A DNA stretch of 64,000 nucleotides from Lacinutrix algicola (GCF_001418085.1 NZ_LIQH01000029.1:1-64000); one strand, 5' to 3'; positions 17,013 to 26,613 are shown, counted from the stretch's first letter. The notes: generated by a model not told the origin, from the letters alone. Program-made: numbers and translations.

Positions 17013-17888
17013 TTAATTTCTCTTATCTTCTCCCCAAAGTAGTTTTTTTCGCAAAGTTGCTAGAAAACTTTCAGAGTTTAGCTCTATCATATTAATAGTA
17101 AAAGGTGCTTTTTTTATGGTAATTATAGTGTCGTTAGATAAGGTTGCAATTCTAGAATCTAAAGAAACAAGATAATTATCTTCTCTACCACTTACTTTTA
17201 GTTCTATTGTAAAGGAGTCTTCAATAACTAAAGGTCTTGCGCTTAAATTATGAGGCGCTATTGGTGTTAGTACAAAACTGGTGGTGTCTGGAGTAATTAC
17301 TGGTCCTGCACAACTTAAAGAGTAGCCTGTTGATCCTGTTGGTGTTGCGATTATTAATCCATCGCTCCAGTACGATGTTAAAAACTCTCCGTTTAGTTTG
17401 GTTTCAACTGTAATCATAGAAGTTGTGTTTTTTCTACTTACAGCAATTTCATTTAAAGCGAAGTTTAAATCTTTTATGTCGCTATTTTCAGGAGAAGTTT
17501 CAATAGATAATAAGGTGCGTTTACTTAAAGAGTATTTTTTATTATAAATATCTTGAATAGCTTCTTTTATATCTTCGGGTTGTATGGTTGCTAAAAAACC
17601 AAGTCTTCCTGTGTTTATACCAATTATTGGAATATTTAAATCTTTTACAAAAGTAATAGCTCTTAAAATAGTACCATCTCCACCAATACTTACAAGTAAA
17701 TCGAAGCTTTTGTCTAAAGCTTTAAAAGTTTTAAAAACTGAAGGTTTAGAAAGTTCGTCTTTAATATCGTTGTAGAACTCGTGCTCTAAAAATAGAGAGG
17801 CATTTAAATTTAAAAGTTCTTTTGTTAGTGTTTTTAGAGAGTCTTTAGACTGCTTTTTTGGATACTGGCTATATATGGCAACCTTCAT
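17013..17888 (-). CDS. nadK: NAD kinase
   Basis: The 291-residue enzyme phosphorylates NAD to NADP. The GGDG motif with catalytic Asp71 is in VSIGGDGTILRAI, the NE/D region is ALNEIAVSR, and a Gly-rich GLIIATPTGSTGYSLS segment binds the nucleotide. Length and order are normal. It starts two bases after the CBS-protein stop, so the pair is translated from one message. Confidence 0.97.
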   Translation of the reverse strand: MKVAIYSQYPKKQSKDSLKTLTKELLNLNASLFLEHEFYNDIKDELSKPSVFKTFKALDKSFDLLVSIGGDGTILRAITFVKDLNIPIIGINTGRLGFLATIQPEDIKEAIQDIYNKKYSLSKRTLLSIETSPENSDIKDLNFALNEIAVSRKNTTSMITVETKLNGEFLTSYWSDGLIIATPTGSTGYSLSCAGPVITPDTTSFVLTPIAPHNLSARPLVIEDSFTIELKVSGREDNYLVSLDSRIATLSNDTIITIKKAPFTINMIELNSESFLATLRKKLLWGEDKRN

Positions 17889-17890
17889 AA

Positions 17891-18550
17891 TTATATATTT
17901 AGGTATCTGTTTAAGTAGTCTGAACGTTCTTTAAGGCCTATTAAATAGCTGTCGTCTTCATGTCCAGAAATTATATTATAACTGTAGCGTCTAAACGTTT
18001 GCATGATTTCATTTAAATTAGCATTGCTAATTTTTAAAGTAATCTGAGCGATATCATTTTCAAATTTAGATATAAAAGAACCTAATAGTTTGCCATTGTT
18101 AGATTCTACAATCTGGCTAACTTCACTAAAAGAATAATCTGCAACACCTTTTTCTATAATTAATACTGCTCCAGCTTCAGAAAAGAAAGGTGTTTCGTTA
18201 AAAAGGGTAATGATGTCGTTTAATTCATAATAACCTAAATACACACTTTTGTTACTTAAAACAGGCATAATGTTAGACGAGTTTTGTGCAAATGCCTCAA
18301 GTACGTCTAGCCAGTTAGTACCTTCTCTTACAAAAAAACCTTCACCCGAATAACGATAATCTTCAATAGGTTTTTCGCTATCAAAACAATGAGCATCATT
18401 TTCAGAAATACAACCTAAGTAAACGCCATCAGCATTTACAATAGGAATATGTGAATAAGTCAACTGGTTAAAAAGTAGCTGAATCTCTTTAACTTTATCA
18501 GTATTTATTAATGGTTTAATATCGTTTATTATGTAATCTAGAAGATTCAT
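17891..18550 (-). CDS. CBS-domain protein
   Basis: I chose the ATG at 18550 (MNLLDYIINDIKPL) over an upstream start at 18595 that adds a non-conserved tail; this gives 219 residues. Two CBS motifs are visible: one with YSHIPIVNADGVYLGCI near 35-50, a second with NIMPVLSNKSVYLGYY. An ACT-like C-terminal part follows (LLGSFISKFENDIAQITLKI). CBS pairs bind adenine nucleotides and regulate partners. Its tight coupling to nadK suggests sensing of adenylate or NAD status, which is inference. Confidence 0.85.
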   Translation of the reverse strand: MNLLDYIINDIKPLINTDKVKEIQLLFNQLTYSHIPIVNADGVYLGCISENDAHCFDSEKPIEDYRYSGEGFFVREGTNWLDVLEAFAQNSSNIMPVLSNKSVYLGYYELNDIITLFNETPFFSEAGAVLIIEKGVADYSFSEVSQIVESNNGKLLGSFISKFENDIAQITLKISNANLNEIMQTFRRYSYNIISGHEDDSYLIGLKERSDYLNRYLNI

Positions 18551-18643
18551 AGTGCGTGTTTCAATTTTATGCAAATTAATTAAAAATAAGAACAATCTCG
18601 TGTATCTACTTTGTATTTTTGTACTAATTAATTCATATTTAAA

Positions 18644-19357
18644 ATGACAAAATTAAGCGTAAACATAAATAAAATAGCAACATTAAGAAACTCTAGAGGT
18701 GGAGATACGCCTAATGTGGTACAGTTTGCAAAAGATGTTCAACGTTTTGGGGCAGAAGGTGTAACTATACATCCAAGACCAGACGAAAGACATATTCGTT
18801 ACCAAGATGCTTACGATTTAAAACCAATTGTGCACACAGAGTATAATATCGAAGGAAATCCTATCTCTAAATTTGTAGATATGGTTCTAGAAATTAAGCC
18901 AACGCAAGTAACATTGGTGCCAGATAGTATAGATGCACTAACAAGTAATGCAGGTTGGGATACTATTAAGCATAAAGATTTTTTAGTTGAAGTTATTGCT
19001 GAATTTAAAAGGAACAACATTCGTACATCTATTTTTGTAGATCCAGATAAAAAGCAAATTGAAGGCGCAAAAGAAACTGGAGCCGATAGAATAGAATTAT
19101 ATACTGAAGGTTTTGCAGATCAATACCATTTAGGAAATAAAGAAGCAATTAAGCCATATGCAGAATGTGCTGAGTTAGCAAATAAAATAGGTTTAGGTGT
19201 AAATGCTGGGCATGATTTATCTTTGGATAATATCCAGTTTTTTAAGCAAAACATTCCAGGATTATTAGAGGTGTCTATTGGCCATGCTTTAATTTCTGAA
19301 AGCTTATATTTAGGTATTGAAAATGTAGTTAATATGTATTTGAATAAATTAAAATAA
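18644..19357 (+). CDS. pdxJ: Pyridoxine 5'-phosphate synthase
   Basis: The 237-residue TIM-barrel enzyme condenses 3-amino-2-oxopropyl phosphate with 1-deoxyxylulose 5-phosphate in vitamin B6 synthesis. Motifs are LSVNINKIATLRNSRGG at the start, GVTIHPRPDERHI, TLVPD, RIELYTEGFA and LGVNAGHDL. Length is normal. It is divergent from the CBS gene, with a TATTTTTG -7-like element at 18614-18621 in the shared spacer. The stop overlaps the start of the following hydrolase gene by one base. Confidence 0.97.
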   Translation: MTKLSVNINKIATLRNSRGGDTPNVVQFAKDVQRFGAEGVTIHPRPDERHIRYQDAYDLKPIVHTEYNIEGNPISKFVDMVLEIKPTQVTLVPDSIDALTSNAGWDTIKHKDFLVEVIAEFKRNNIRTSIFVDPDKKQIEGAKETGADRIELYTEGFADQYHLGNKEAIKPYAECAELANKIGLGVNAGHDLSLDNIQFFKQNIPGLLEVSIGHALISESLYLGIENVVNMYLNKLK

Positions 19358-20121
19358 TGCAATTACACTCAAACATAACAGGAGAAGGCAAGCCCTTTAT
19401 TATCCTTCATGGCTTTTTAGGCATGAGCGATAATTGGAAAACATTAGGAAAGGAATTTGCCAAAGCAGGATTTCAGGTTCATTTAATAGACCAACGAAAT
19501 CATGGAAGAAGTTTTCATAGCGAAGCTTTTAATTACGACCTTTTATCTCAAGATCTAAAAGACTATTGTGATACGCATAATTTAAAAGATATTGTTTTGC
19601 TTGGTCATTCTATGGGAGGAAAAACAGCAATGTTATTTGCATCACAATTTCCCGATTATGTGTCTAAATTATTGATTGCAGATATTTCGCCGCGCTTTTA
19701 TCCTATTCACCACGATGCTATTTTAGAAGGTTTAGCGAGTTTAGATTTTAATACTTTAAAAACTAGAGGAGCGGCAGAAGAGCAATTATCGAATTATGTT
19801 AGCGATTATGGTACAAGACTATTTCTTTTAAAAAATCTGTATTGGGTAGAAAAAGGAGTTTTAGGTTTAAGAATAAATTTAGATGTTTTAACCGATAACG
19901 TTAGTGAGGTTGGTGAAGCTTTGCCAATGCATTCTAAGTTTGAAGGTGATACCTTATTTTTAAAAGGAGATAAAAGTGAATACATAGCAGCGCAAGACGA
20001 ATCAATTATAAAAGCACATTTTTCAAATGCAAAAATAGAAACCATTTCAAATGCTGGACATTGGTTGCATGCAGAAAACCCTAAAGATTTTTACAACGCA
20101 GTAATTAATTTTGTAAATTAA
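19357..20121 (+). CDS. Alpha/beta hydrolase, YbfF-type esterase
   Basis: The 254-residue alpha/beta-hydrolase fold protein has an HG dipeptide loop (ILHGFLGMSDNW), an LIDQRNHGRS segment, the nucleophile elbow GHSMGG with Ser near 89, and a catalytic His in SNAGHWLHAENP. The DISPRFYP sequence after strand six matches the YbfF branch, which are general esterases or thioesterases. It overlaps pdxJ by one base (TAATG), so it is co-translated. The natural substrate is unknown. Confidence 0.9.
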   Translation: MQLHSNITGEGKPFIILHGFLGMSDNWKTLGKEFAKAGFQVHLIDQRNHGRSFHSEAFNYDLLSQDLKDYCDTHNLKDIVLLGHSMGGKTAMLFASQFPDYVSKLLIADISPRFYPIHHDAILEGLASLDFNTLKTRGAAEEQLSNYVSDYGTRLFLLKNLYWVEKGVLGLRINLDVLTDNVSEVGEALPMHSKFEGDTLFLKGDKSEYIAAQDESIIKAHFSNAKIETISNAGHWLHAENPKDFYNAVINFVN

Positions 20122-20145
20122 GAAACATTTTAAAATAAAAAAAAT

Positions 20146-20499
20146 ATGAACTTGTTAATAAGACTTCTTTTAAATGCTATCGCTGTATTTGTGTTAGCTA
20201 ACGTATTAGGTGGTGTGGAGGTAGATGGTTATGTATCTGCAATAATTGTTGCAATTGTACTGTCAGTTTTAAACCTGTTGGTAAAGCCATTATTGGTAAT
20301 ATTAACGTTACCAATAACCATAATTACATTAGGATTGTTTCTAATTGTAATAAATGCGCTAATTATTCTCCTAGCCGATAAATTAATCGATGGTTTCGCT
20401 GTTGTTAATTTCTGGTGGGCTCTTTTATTTAGTGTACTATTATCAATATTACAATCATTACTGCAATCGTTTATGAAAACCGATAAGAAAAAAAATTAG
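20146..20499 (+). CDS. Four-helix membrane protein of the phage holin family 4 (PF04020-like)
   Basis: The 117-residue very hydrophobic protein has four predicted membrane segments: LIRLLLNAIAVFVLANVL, YVSAIIVAIVLSVLNLLVKP, a segment with TIITLGLFLIVINALIILL, and WWALLFSVLLSILQSLL. It ends in a Lys-rich tail. The N-K-P loop after helix two is typical of the family. Despite the family label there is no phage context here; it follows the hydrolase gene by 24 bp and is probably an ordinary chromosomal membrane protein of unknown role. Confidence 0.85.
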   Translation: MNLLIRLLLNAIAVFVLANVLGGVEVDGYVSAIIVAIVLSVLNLLVKPLLVILTLPITIITLGLFLIVINALIILLADKLIDGFAVVNFWWALLFSVLLSILQSLLQSFMKTDKKKN

Positions 20500-20597
20500 A
20501 CAACAATCAGTTATAGACAACGAGTTTTGAAACTTAATGTCCTTGATATAACATTCTTTACGATTATATTTCGTCTGAAATTCAACATATTAAAAAC

Positions 20598-20628
20598 TTT
20601 GATGGAGTGTAAAAAATCAGTACTTTTG
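20598..20628 (+). promoter_or_regulatory. Bacteroidota-type promoter for tig
   Basis: TTTG (20598-20601), 19 bp, TACTTTTG (20621-20628) matches the -33/-7 consensus. A short inverted repeat GGAGTG/CACTCC (20604-20609 and 20629-20634) brackets the -7 box. Transcription would start near 20635, giving a leader of about 185 bases before tig. I see no further gene in the 320-base gap 20500-20818. Confidence 0.65.
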
Positions 20629-20818
20629 CACTCCATTTTTGGTTACATTACACTTGTTTAAGCTTTTGGTAAAGGTAAAAGTGAGTGATTTTAAAATCAA
20701 TTTAGAACTTCTTTTTAAATTTTATAGATAAGTGTAAAAAGATGTAGAATTGTTTTTAGAAGGAGATGTTTAACCAATTTTAGAAGTTTAAACTAGTTTA
20801 TAAAATAGATTATTCAAA

Positions 20819-22147
20819 ATGAATATTACAAGAGAAAATAAAGACGCATTAAATGCTGTAGTAACAGTGGTAATCGAGAAAGAGGATTACACAGCTAAAG
20901 TTGAAAAAATCTTAGTAGATTACAGAAAAACAGCAAATATTCCTGGATTTAGAAAAGGTCAAGTACCAATGGGAATGGTTAAAAAACAATACGGTAAAGC
21001 TGTATTAGCTGATGAGGTTAATAAATTAATTCAAGAAGGATTAAATAAATATTTAGCTGAAGAAAAGTTAGATGTTTTAGGTCAGCCATTACCAAAAGCT
21101 CAAGATGAAATCAATTGGGATTCTGATAGTTTTTCTTTTGATTTTGAATTAGGTCTTGCACCAGAATTTGAAGTAGATTTAGAAGGAAAAAAAGATATAA
21201 TACATTATAATATTGTTGCAGACGATAAATTGATCGATGGTCAAGTAGAAAATATCCAAAAGCAATATGGAACATTAGCACCTTTAGAAGAAGTTGCTAA
21301 AGAAAGTGAAATTACTGGAGTTTATAAAAATGAAGCTGAAGAAATAGAAAACTCTGTAACTCTAACTTTAGATAAATTTAAAGGTAAAGCAACAGAAAAG
21401 AAGTTTGTAGGAGCTAAAGTTGGAGATGTTATTACATTAAAAACAAAAGGACTTTACGAAGACGATCACGAACTAATGAATGCTTTAAAATTAGAGCACG
21501 ATAAGGCACATGGTTTAGATATTGAAGTTGCTTTTGAAGTAACTGAAATAAATAAACGTGAGCCAGCAGAATTAAACCAAGAGTTATTTGATAAATTATT
21601 TGGTAAAGATGGTGTGAAATCTGTTTCAGAATTAAAAGAGAAGATTAAAGAAGATGCTGAAAAGCAATTCATACAACAATCAGATCAAAAATTCTTAAAC
21701 GATGTTACTGAAGATTTAGTCGCAAATACTAAATTCGATTTGCCAGCAGAATTTTTAACTAAATGGATGCAATCTGCAGGAGAGAAGCCTATGGATGCAG
21801 CTACTGCTAAAGAAGAATACCAGAAGTCTGAGAAAAGCTTACGTTACCAACTTATCGAAGGTAAGTTAATGCAAGCTAACAATATTAAAGTAGATTTCGA
21901 AGATGTAAAGGAAAGTGCTAAGTCAATGATTAAAGTGCAAATGGCACAGTTTGGTCAAATGAATCCTAGTGATAAAGAACTTGACGATATCGCTGCAAGA
22001 GTATTGTCTAACCAAGAAGAAGTAAAGCGTTTAAGCGAGCAAGTTGTGAGCCAAAAACTATTAAATCTTTACAAAGAAAAAGCTAACGTAAAAACAAAAG
22101 AATTAACTTACGATAAGTTTGTTAAGGAAGTTTATGGCGATAAATAA
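20819..22147 (+). CDS. tig: Trigger factor
   Basis: The 442-residue ribosome-associated chaperone has three parts: an N-terminal ribosome-binding domain with IPGFRKGQVPMGMVKKQYG, a degenerate middle part where the FKBP-like isomerase domain sits, and a long helical C-terminal substrate cradle (about 270-440). The middle domain lacks an obvious canonical FKBP signature, as is usual in Bacteroidota. It heads a tig-clpP-clpX neighbourhood as in many bacteria, but a hairpin after its stop separates it from clpP. Confidence 0.95.
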   Translation: MNITRENKDALNAVVTVVIEKEDYTAKVEKILVDYRKTANIPGFRKGQVPMGMVKKQYGKAVLADEVNKLIQEGLNKYLAEEKLDVLGQPLPKAQDEINWDSDSFSFDFELGLAPEFEVDLEGKKDIIHYNIVADDKLIDGQVENIQKQYGTLAPLEEVAKESEITGVYKNEAEEIENSVTLTLDKFKGKATEKKFVGAKVGDVITLKTKGLYEDDHELMNALKLEHDKAHGLDIEVAFEVTEINKREPAELNQELFDKLFGKDGVKSVSELKEKIKEDAEKQFIQQSDQKFLNDVTEDLVANTKFDLPAEFLTKWMQSAGEKPMDAATAKEEYQKSEKSLRYQLIEGKLMQANNIKVDFEDVKESAKSMIKVQMAQFGQMNPSDKELDDIAARVLSNQEEVKRLSEQVVSQKLLNLYKEKANVKTKELTYDKFVKEVYGDK

Positions 22148-22183
22148 GTCAAGCTTATTTTTTAAAGAATAATCATTATATTT

Positions 22184-22220
22184 AGGCGTTGAATTATTAT
22201 AGATTCAACGCCTATTTTCT
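22184..22220 (+). terminator. Terminator after tig
   Basis: AGGCGTTGAA, a ten-base loop, TTCAACGCCT, then a moderately T-rich tract. It lies 37 bp after the tig stop. Confidence 0.75.
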
Positions 22221-22244
22221 TAGCGTTAAATTCGACTTAAAAAG

Positions 22245-22275
22245 TTTGTTAACTGCTGATTTAACTATACATTTA
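22245..22275 (+). promoter_or_regulatory. Candidate promoter for clpP
   Basis: TTTG (22245-22248), 19 bp, TACATTTA (22268-22275), one base from the TAnnTTTG consensus and 57 bp before the clpP ATG. Confidence 0.5.
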
Positions 22276-22331
22276 TAACTTCTTGAAGAGATTTGAGAAC
22301 TTAAATATAATATCAAATTCAAAAAATAAAT

Positions 22332-23006
22332 ATGGATTACGGAAAAGAATTCGAGAAATTTGCCATAAAAGATCAAGGAATTAGCAGCACATATTACAAT
22401 AAAATTGTTAGTAGTATGATGCCTCAAAACATGACGCCTTACATTATAGAAGAGCGTCAATTAAATATATCTCAACTAGATGTATTTTCAAGATTAATGA
22501 TGGATCGTATCCTTTTCTTAGGAACAGGGATTAACGATAATATTGCAAACATTATACAAGCACAACTTTTGTTTTTAGAAAGTGTAGACGCAAATAAAGA
22601 TATTCAAATGTATATTAACTCTCCTGGAGGAAGTGTATATGCTGGATTAGGTATTTACGATACTATGCAGTTTATTAAGCCAGATGTAGCAACTATTTGT
22701 ACAGGAATGGCAGCTTCTATGGGAGCCGTTTTATTATGTGCAGGAGAAAAAGGAAAACGTAGTGGTTTAACGCATTCTCGTGTTATGATTCACCAACCTT
22801 TAGGAGGAGCACAAGGTCAAGCTAGTGATATAGAAATTACAGCTCGCGAAATTTTAATTTTAAAAGAAGAACTTTATAAAATTATTAGTAAACATTCAGG
22901 CCAAGATTACGACAAAGTTTACGAAGACAGTGATCGTGATTATTGGATGAAATCTGATAAAGCTAAAGAATACGGAATGATTGACGAGATTTTAGCTCGT
23001 AACTAA
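22332..23006 (+). CDS. clpP: ATP-dependent Clp protease proteolytic subunit
   Basis: The 224-residue serine peptidase has the catalytic triad Ser129 (GMAASMG), His154 (MIHQPLGG) and Asp203 (SDRDYW), and the NSPGGSV strand. It forms a barrel of two heptamers and degrades substrates fed by ClpX. The N-terminus is about 25 residues longer than the E. coli mature form, as expected for a propeptide. clpX follows 84 bp downstream. Confidence 0.97.
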   Translation: MDYGKEFEKFAIKDQGISSTYYNKIVSSMMPQNMTPYIIEERQLNISQLDVFSRLMMDRILFLGTGINDNIANIIQAQLLFLESVDANKDIQMYINSPGGSVYAGLGIYDTMQFIKPDVATICTGMAASMGAVLLCAGEKGKRSGLTHSRVMIHQPLGGAQGQASDIEITAREILILKEELYKIISKHSGQDYDKVYEDSDRDYWMKSDKAKEYGMIDEILARN

Positions 23007-23060
23007 ATAGTGGATAAGAATTAGGTTAAGTTAGAACGATAAAAGTGAAAACTTTTTAGA

Positions 23061-23082
23061 CTTTAGCTTTCAACTTTCAACT
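23061..23082. repeat. Short CTTTCAACTT simple repeat between clpP and clpX
   Basis: Two near-identical phrases in tandem (GCTTTCAACTTTCAACTT), typical of degenerate intergenic simple repeats in this group. No function is inferred. Confidence 0.4.
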
Positions 23083-23090
23083 TAAAAAAA

Positions 23091-24323
23091 ATGGCAAAGG
23101 AAGAATTAGAATGTTCGTTTTGTGGTAGGAAAAAGCCAGAAACAAGTTTATTAATAGCAGGTTTAGATGCACATATTTGTGATCGCTGTATAGAGCAAGC
23201 ACATGGTATTGTTATAGAAGAATCTAAAGAAAGTGATAGCTCAGACTTGTCGGCAGAACTTATGTTGCGTAAGCCGCAGCAAATTAAAACGTTCTTAGAC
23301 GAGTATATTATAGGTCAAGAGACTACTAAAAAGGTGATGTCTGTAGCTGTTTATAATCATTATAAACGTCTGTTACAGCCGCCAACAAATGATGATATCG
23401 AGATTCAAAAATCCAACATTATTATGGTTGGAGAAACTGGAACAGGTAAAACATTAATGGCTAAAACAATTGCTAAAATGCTTAACGTGCCTTTAGCTAT
23501 TGTAGATGCAACGGTATTAACCGAGGCTGGTTATGTAGGTGAAGATGTAGAAAGTATACTAACACGTTTATTACAAGCGGCAGATTATAGCTTAGAGAAA
23601 GCAGAAAAGGGTATCGTTTTTATAGACGAGATCGATAAAATTGCTCGTAAAAGTGATAATCCGTCTATAACTAGAGATGTCTCTGGAGAGGGCGTGCAAC
23701 AGGCGTTACTTAAGTTGTTAGAAGGTACAGTTGTTAATGTACCGCCAAAAGGAGGTCGTAAACATCCTGATCAAAAATTTATTGAAGTAAATACAGAAAA
23801 CATCTTGTTTATTGCTGGTGGAGCTTTCGATGGTATAAATCGTGTGATCTCTAAAAGATTAAACATGCAAGCCGTTGGTTACAGTGCTTCAATTAGTGAT
23901 GACGTTGTGGATAACGATAATTTACTGCAATACATTATTCCTAAAGATTTAAAAGACTTTGGATTAATACCAGAAATTATTGGACGATTACCTGTATTAA
24001 CATACATGGATCCTTTAGATGCTGCAACATTAAGAGCTATTTTAACAGAACCTAAAAATGCTATTATTAAGCAATACAAAAAACTGTTCTCTATGGATGA
24101 GATTGAGTTTAGTATTACAGATGGTGCTTTAGATTTTATAGTTGGTAAAGCTATAGAATACAAATTAGGAGCTAGAGGATTACGTTCTTTATGCGAAGAG
24201 ATTTTAACAGATGCAATGTTCGAATTACCAGGAAGTGATGTTAAGAAAATAAATGTTACTAAGGCTTATGCCGAACAAAAAATATCTAAGAATACTATTA
24301 AGAAACTAAAGGCGGTTTCTTAA
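23091..24323 (+). CDS. clpX: ATP-dependent Clp protease ATP-binding subunit ClpX
   Basis: The 410-residue AAA+ unfoldase has an N-terminal zinc-binding domain with Cys8, Cys11, Cys30 and Cys33, then Walker A GETGTGKT, Walker [10 protein letters not shown], pore region GYVGEDVES, and sensor-2 GARGLRSL. It recognises tagged proteins, unfolds them and feeds ClpP. All key residues are present and the length is typical. It is followed by a strong terminator. Confidence 0.98.
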   Translation: MAKEELECSFCGRKKPETSLLIAGLDAHICDRCIEQAHGIVIEESKESDSSDLSAELMLRKPQQIKTFLDEYIIGQETTKKVMSVAVYNHYKRLLQPPTNDDIEIQKSNIIMVGETGTGKTLMAKTIAKMLNVPLAIVDATVLTEAGYVGEDVESILTRLLQAADYSLEKAEKGIVFIDEIDKIARKSDNPSITRDVSGEGVQQALLKLLEGTVVNVPPKGGRKHPDQKFIEVNTENILFIAGGAFDGINRVISKRLNMQAVGYSASISDDVVDNDNLLQYIIPKDLKDFGLIPEIIGRLPVLTYMDPLDAATLRAILTEPKNAIIKQYKKLFSMDEIEFSITDGALDFIVGKAIEYKLGARGLRSLCEEILTDAMFELPGSDVKKINVTKAYAEQKISKNTIKKLKAVS

Positions 24324-24347
24324 ATTAAATAGGATACTATAAATTGA

Positions 24348-24377
24348 AGCCTACCTTATTTTAAGGTAGGCTTTTTT
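24348..24377 (+). terminator. Terminator after clpX
   Basis: AAGCCTACCTT, loop ATTTT, AAGGTAGGCTTTTTT; 24 bp after the clpX stop. Confidence 0.9.
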
Positions 24378-24389
24378 ATTTCTTATAAA

Positions 24390-24911
24390 ATGAAATTAAT
24401 AAGCTTAAAAAAACCAGAAACAGAAAGACTTTTGTTTGTTACTACAAGTATGGATGATGTTGCTCTTGTTTTTGAATCAAGATCTAACCCAATTGTTAGA
24501 AAATACATTATGCAGCCTTTGTATACAAAGGAGGAAGAAGCAATAAGTCATATAAAAAAACTAATAGGTTATTTAGAAGAAGATAAATCCATTAGTTGGA
24601 CTTTAATAGATAAAACTTTAAATAAAAAAATAGGAGGTATTTGTTTATGGAATTTCTCTGAAGATAGAAAAACAGCTGAGGTTGGTTACGATTTGTTGCC
24701 CGACTATTTTAGAAAAGGCTATATGTCTGAGGCTTTAAAAGCTGTTATTGAATTAGGTTTTATAGACCTTAATTTAAATACTATTGAAGCTTTTACACAT
24801 GTAGAAAACGAAAGCTCTAAGAGGTTGTTAGTTGCATGTGGATTTGTGCATCAGCCAGAAAGAAAAGATCCAGGATTTCCAAAAAACAGTATATATGCTT
24901 TACAGAAATAA
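24390..24911 (+). CDS. GNAT family N-acetyltransferase (RimJ/RimL-like)
   Basis: The 173-residue protein has the RimJ/RimL layout: an ETERLLFVTTS opening, SWTLIDKTLNKKIGGICLW strands, the acetyl-CoA loop in AEVGYDLLPDYFRKGYMSEAL (R-x-x-G/A type, here RKGYMS) and a C-terminal AFTHVENESSKRLLVACGF block. It transfers an acetyl group to an amine, either on a protein N-terminus or a small molecule; the substrate cannot be told. It starts 13 bp after the clpX terminator and has its own terminator behind. Confidence 0.9.
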   Translation: MKLISLKKPETERLLFVTTSMDDVALVFESRSNPIVRKYIMQPLYTKEEEAISHIKKLIGYLEEDKSISWTLIDKTLNKKIGGICLWNFSEDRKTAEVGYDLLPDYFRKGYMSEALKAVIELGFIDLNLNTIEAFTHVENESSKRLLVACGFVHQPERKDPGFPKNSIYALQK

Positions 24912-24948
24912 AAAACCACTCGTAAAAAAGTTAGGAGTGGTTTTTTTT
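24910..24948 (+). terminator. Terminator after the GNAT gene
   Basis: AAAAACCACTC, a 13-base loop, GAGTGGTTTTTTTT, overlapping the end of the coding sequence by two bases. Confidence 0.85.
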
Positions 24949-25055
24949 GAATCTGAATTAACTAATTAATATAGATTCAACTAGGATAGAATTGATTAAT
25001 AGCATTGTGAATTTAACGATAATTATTTGAATATCATAATATTAAATAATTTATT

Positions 25056-26570
25056 TTAACAATTATGCTTTAGTAACTCGTCTATGTAGTCTCTAGTATT
25101 AGATAGTCGAGGTACTTTATGTTGTCCTCCAAGTTTATTGTTGTCTTTTAGCCAATCGTAAAATAGTTTAGTTCTAGCTATAGTGATCTTTGGCTTATTT
25201 AAGGTCATGTTGCTATAGCGTTTGGCTTCGTAATCTGAATTTAAAGATTTTAGAGCATTGTCAAACAATTCATTAAAATAGTCAATGTCTTTTGGTGGTG
25301 TTTTAAATTCTATTAGCCATTGGTGTGCACCTTTTTCTTTGCCTTCCATAAATATTGGTGCAGCAGTATAATCTACAATTTCACTTTTTGTTTTCTTGCA
25401 GGCTTTCTTTAGGGCATCTTCTGCATTTTCAATAATAAGTTCTTCTCCAAAAACATTAATGTGGTGTTTTGTTCTACCGGAAACCTTTATTCTGTAGGGT
25501 GAGATAGATGTAAAACGAATAGTATCACCTATTTTGTAACGCCATAACCCTGCATTTGTAGTAATTATTACTGCGTAGTTTTTACCTTTCTCCACTTCGC
25601 TTAGCGGAATAACATGTTCTTTTGGTGTATCATGAGTATCCATAGGAATAAACTCATAAAAAATGCCGTAATCTAGCATTAGTAGTAATTCGCTAGAGTG
25701 GTTTAAATCTTGAATAGCAAAAAAGCCTTCAGAGGCATTATAAATTTCATAATACTTAAAATCCTTCTTTGGTAAAATGTTTTTATACTGTTGTACATAT
25801 GGATTAAAGCTAACACCTCCATGAAAGTAAACTTCCAGGTTTGGCCAGATATCAAATAAAGAATTCTTTTCAGTTTTATCTAAAACATTATTAAGTAAAA
25901 CAAGCATCCAAGATGGTACGCCGGCTAAACTTGTAACGTTTTCATTTATCGTTTCATTTACTATGGCAGCCATTTTGGTTTCCCAATCACTCATTAAAGA
26001 GACTTTGTTGCTAGGTGTGCTACTAAACTCTGCCCAAAAAGGCATATTGTCTATTAAAATAGCGCTTAAATCTCCAAAAGCAGTTCCGTTTTCTTTATAT
26101 AATTCTTTACTACCGCCTAGTCTTAAACTTTTTCCTGTAAAGAGTTGAGAGTCTACATTGTTATTTAAATACATACACAGTAAGTCTTTACTCGCAGCAT
26201 AATGGCAGTTTTCTAAAGAATCTTGACTTACAGGTATAAACTTACTTTTTGCGCTAGTAGTACCGCTAGATTTTGCAAACCATTTTATTGGAGAAGGCCA
26301 AAAAATATTGTGTTCTCCTAAACGAGAACGTTCAAATAAATCTTGATACCCTTCGTAGTTTTTTACAGGAACTCTATTTGCGAATTCTGCATAGGTTTTA
26401 ATAGAAGAATAGTCGTACTGCTTACCAATCTCTGTGTCTTTAGCTGTTTCAATTAAGTTAAATAGCAGTTCTTCTTGTACTTCATTTGGGTATTTTAAGA
26501 ACAAATCGATTTGGTGAAACCGTTTCTTTAAAAACCATGAAGCGATAGAATTTACTAAAGGAATTGGCAT
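25056..26570 (-). CDS. GH3 auxin-responsive promoter family protein (acyl-adenylating fold)
   Basis: The 504-residue protein has the GH3/JAR1 family pattern: FAKSSGTTSAKSKFIPVS (phosphate-binding loop of the adenylating fold), YEIYNASEGFFAIQD (ATP and acyl site), VIITTNAGLWRYKIGDTIRFT, and HINVFGEELIIENAE. Plant members conjugate amino acids to hormones after adenylation. The bacterial substrates are largely unknown. It has no signal peptide and appears monocistronic, divergent from the DUF2797 gene. Confidence 0.9.
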   Translation of the reverse strand: MPIPLVNSIASWFLKKRFHQIDLFLKYPNEVQEELLFNLIETAKDTEIGKQYDYSSIKTYAEFANRVPVKNYEGYQDLFERSRLGEHNIFWPSPIKWFAKSSGTTSAKSKFIPVSQDSLENCHYAASKDLLCMYLNNNVDSQLFTGKSLRLGGSKELYKENGTAFGDLSAILIDNMPFWAEFSSTPSNKVSLMSDWETKMAAIVNETINENVTSLAGVPSWMLVLLNNVLDKTEKNSLFDIWPNLEVYFHGGVSFNPYVQQYKNILPKKDFKYYEIYNASEGFFAIQDLNHSSELLLMLDYGIFYEFIPMDTHDTPKEHVIPLSEVEKGKNYAVIITTNAGLWRYKIGDTIRFTSISPYRIKVSGRTKHHINVFGEELIIENAEDALKKACKKTKSEIVDYTAAPIFMEGKEKGAHQWLIEFKTPPKDIDYFNELFDNALKSLNSDYEAKRYSNMTLNKPKITIARTKLFYDWLKDNNKLGGQHKVPRLSNTRDYIDELLKHNC

Positions 26571-26613
26571 ATATTTATAGTATATTTAGACACTAAAAAT
26601 AACACTTTTTTTT

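Noticed and set aside
20146-20499. Prophage signal from a 'holin family' protein
   Set aside because: No other phage genes nearby; the family is widely chromosomal in bacteria.
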